Shown piece after piece: positions 33,222 to 34,364 of a DNA stretch of 34,364 nt (the stretch's first letter is position 1; each line of letters opens with the position of its first letter). The notes beneath the pieces were generated by a model. That model was not told where the DNA came from, searched no databases, and was given only the letters and a program-made list of their open reading frames with translations. The position numbers and the translations under genes are program-made. The stretch lies in NCBI GenBank assembly GCA_002343455.1, contig DDSR01000105.1, positions 1-34,364 of the forward strand. Reading direction: 5' to 3'. This stretch comes from Deltaproteobacteria bacterium UBA2385. GTDB taxonomy: Bacteria > Myxococcota_A > UBA796 > UBA2385.

Positions 33222-34238
33222 TCAGGCCTGCGGCCCGCGGGGCACCAGCGACAGCCTCAGCGGCGTCTCGCCGGTGAACCAGCTCTGCTCCACCGTCTCC
33301 AAGGGCGCGTAGAAGGGCTCCATCGCGACGGGGTCCGGCCCGCTGAGGTCCACCGGCAGGGCCCGCAGGCCACGCGTCGTCCCAATCTCGGCCACCCCGA
33401 AGATGGCCCGCAGGGAGCGACCGTCCGGGAGCTGGGCCACCCCCGGGTAGACCCAGACCGCGCCCCAGGCTGGCTCGATCTGGGCGATGGCCCGCAGGAC
33501 CTCGTCCATCATCGCGCCCTGGACCGAGCGGATCTCCCAGCGCTCGGCCTGCTCCTGTCGGAAGACGAAGAAGAGGCTCGCCGTGAGACCCTTCTGCAGC
33601 AGCTCCCGGTCCAGGGTGGCGTGCACCATCGCCAGCAGCTGATGGGGATCCTCGGGCCGCGGCCCCTGGGGAGGATCCAGGATGGCGAAGCTGGCATCCA
33701 GCCCCGGCTCGATCTTCTTCTCCTCCATCTCCATCCCCATCGCCTTGGGCAGGCTGTCGTCCAGCAGCTCCTGCAGCCACTCCGGCGCGTCCGAGGCCCG
33801 CTCACCGGAGAGCTCCTCCCAGTCGCCGTACCAGACGCCGACCTCGTCGGTGGTCGCGCCGAAGCGACGGACCCGCGCCCGCCAGTCCAGGCGGTCGGGC
33901 CAGAGCTCGACCTGGGCCAGGGCACGCAGGGCGCCCTCGGGCCCCGGTAGCAACACCTCGCGCACCCGAAGACGGAACAAGGCCTGGCCGGGCACCACCG
34001 CCCGCTGCATATGGACCAGCGCGCGCTCCTCGCCCAGGTCGACCACGCCCTTCAGGCTGCCCACCATGACGCCCTGCGCCGTCACCACCACCAGCTGATC
34101 CTCGTAGGTGCCATGGACCAGCACCTGCCGCTCACAGTCCTGGTCCACCCACTCCTGGACCTGCACCGCGTCGGTCAGGTCCACCCCCGGGACGGTGGTG
34201 CGATGGAAGTTGATCCGGACCTGTACGCCTCTGCTCAT
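33222..34238 (-). CDS. Hypothetical cytoplasmic protein
   Basis: A 338-residue protein with no signal peptide or membrane segment. The ATG at 34238 follows CAGGAG by 8 bases; the open frame runs on to 34274 but without a better start. The N-terminal 120 residues are strand-rich (QVLVHGTYEDQLVVVTAQGVMVGSLKGVV). The middle has an acidic/Met segment (PKAMGMEMEEKKIEP) and the C-terminal half an alpha/beta pattern. I recognise no family. It converges with the FadL-type gene, with 18 bases between them. Confidence 0.6.
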   Translation of the reverse strand: MSRGVQVRINFHRTTVPGVDLTDAVQVQEWVDQDCERQVLVHGTYEDQLVVVTAQGVMVGSLKGVVDLGEERALVHMQRAVVPGQALFRLRVREVLLPGPEGALRALAQVELWPDRLDWRARVRRFGATTDEVGVWYGDWEELSGERASDAPEWLQELLDDSLPKAMGMEMEEKKIEPGLDASFAILDPPQGPRPEDPHQLLAMVHATLDRELLQKGLTASLFFVFRQEQAERWEIRSVQGAMMDEVLRAIAQIEPAWGAVWVYPGVAQLPDGRSLRAIFGVAEIGTTRGLRALPVDLSGPDPVAMEPFYAPLETVEQSWFTGETPLRLSLVPRGPQA

Positions 34239-34309
34239 GGGTCGGCTCCTGGGAGTCTGGGAGGAGCCCTCCACGTAACCGAATGCTCCCGGCGACCACC
34301 CCGGCCCGC

Positions 34310-34341
34310 GGGTGTGACTAGCTAGTGCCTGGCACTAGCTA
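34310..34341. repeat. Dispersed palindromic repeat, copy 2 (right arm truncated)
   Basis: These 32 bases are identical to the centre and left arm of the palindrome at 21885-21943, again with the single central T (34330). The right arm matches for 11 bases and then diverges, leaving a perfect 11-base inverted repeat instead of 29. It is about 70 bases upstream of the gene at 34238 and only 23 bases from the window end, which finishes in six A residues. Confidence 0.92.
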
Positions 34342-34364
34342 CCACTCGATGCGGATCCAAAAAA

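Overview
The window is very GC-rich, densely coding DNA. Small intergenic gaps, start/stop overlaps (ATGA, GTGA, GTGGCTGA) and divergent gene pairs are common. The gene content points to a Gram-negative delta-type bacterium, most probably Myxococcota or a relative. It includes a FadL/OmpP1-type outer-membrane protein, several lipoproteins with MopE-type or FG-GAP Asp-rich motifs, a protein-kinase-like protein, a paired active/inactive M16 peptidase set and large TPR/P-loop proteins. This assignment is inferred from gene content only. I saw no rRNA, tRNA, CRISPR array, integrase or transposase gene.

Layout. 1-703 (-) is the N-terminal part of a degenerate kinase-like protein cut by the window edge. 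760-1497 (+) is a HAD phosphatase. 1568-10008 (+) is a tightly packed run: a P-loop/TPR protein, then a four-enzyme fatty-acyl-CoA cassette (acyl-CoA dehydrogenase, MaoC hydratase, long FabG4-type reductase, thiolase). This enzyme set matches the mycobacterial FadE5/HtdX/FabG4/FadA2 group. 10067-11008 (+) is a D-Ala-D-Ala carboxypeptidase. 11033-14245 (-) is a compositionally different three-gene cassette: a small exported protein, a propeller-like protein, and an L-domain/MopE lipoprotein. It is bracketed by a second, truncated copy of the carboxypeptidase 3' end (14404-14663). 14674-16455 (-) is aspS.

16537-21864 holds envelope genes: two polytopic GT-C-like membrane proteins, a 7-TM DUF2914 protein, a hotdog thioesterase and a small membrane protein. 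A long near-perfect palindrome (21885-21943) separates the second GT-C gene from a divergent MATE exporter. Next come ilvE and the M16 pair (-), hemW (+), an FG-GAP lipoprotein (-), an Ig-like/TULIP-like lipoprotein overlapping a FadL-type porin (+), and an unrecognised protein (-). The window ends in a second copy of the palindrome.

The most notable points are four. The carboxypeptidase-flanked cassette looks like an insertion that replaced the 3' end of its target gene and displaced the old end. A dispersed 32-base repeat is shared by two promoter regions. A TANNNT box sits 6-7 bases before several start codons, suggesting leaderless transcription. Several exported proteins have extremely short signal peptides without a basic residue. 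The FadL-type porin with its lipoprotein partner and the acyl-CoA cassette could together take up and oxidise lipids, but they lie 20 kb apart, so this link is only an inference.
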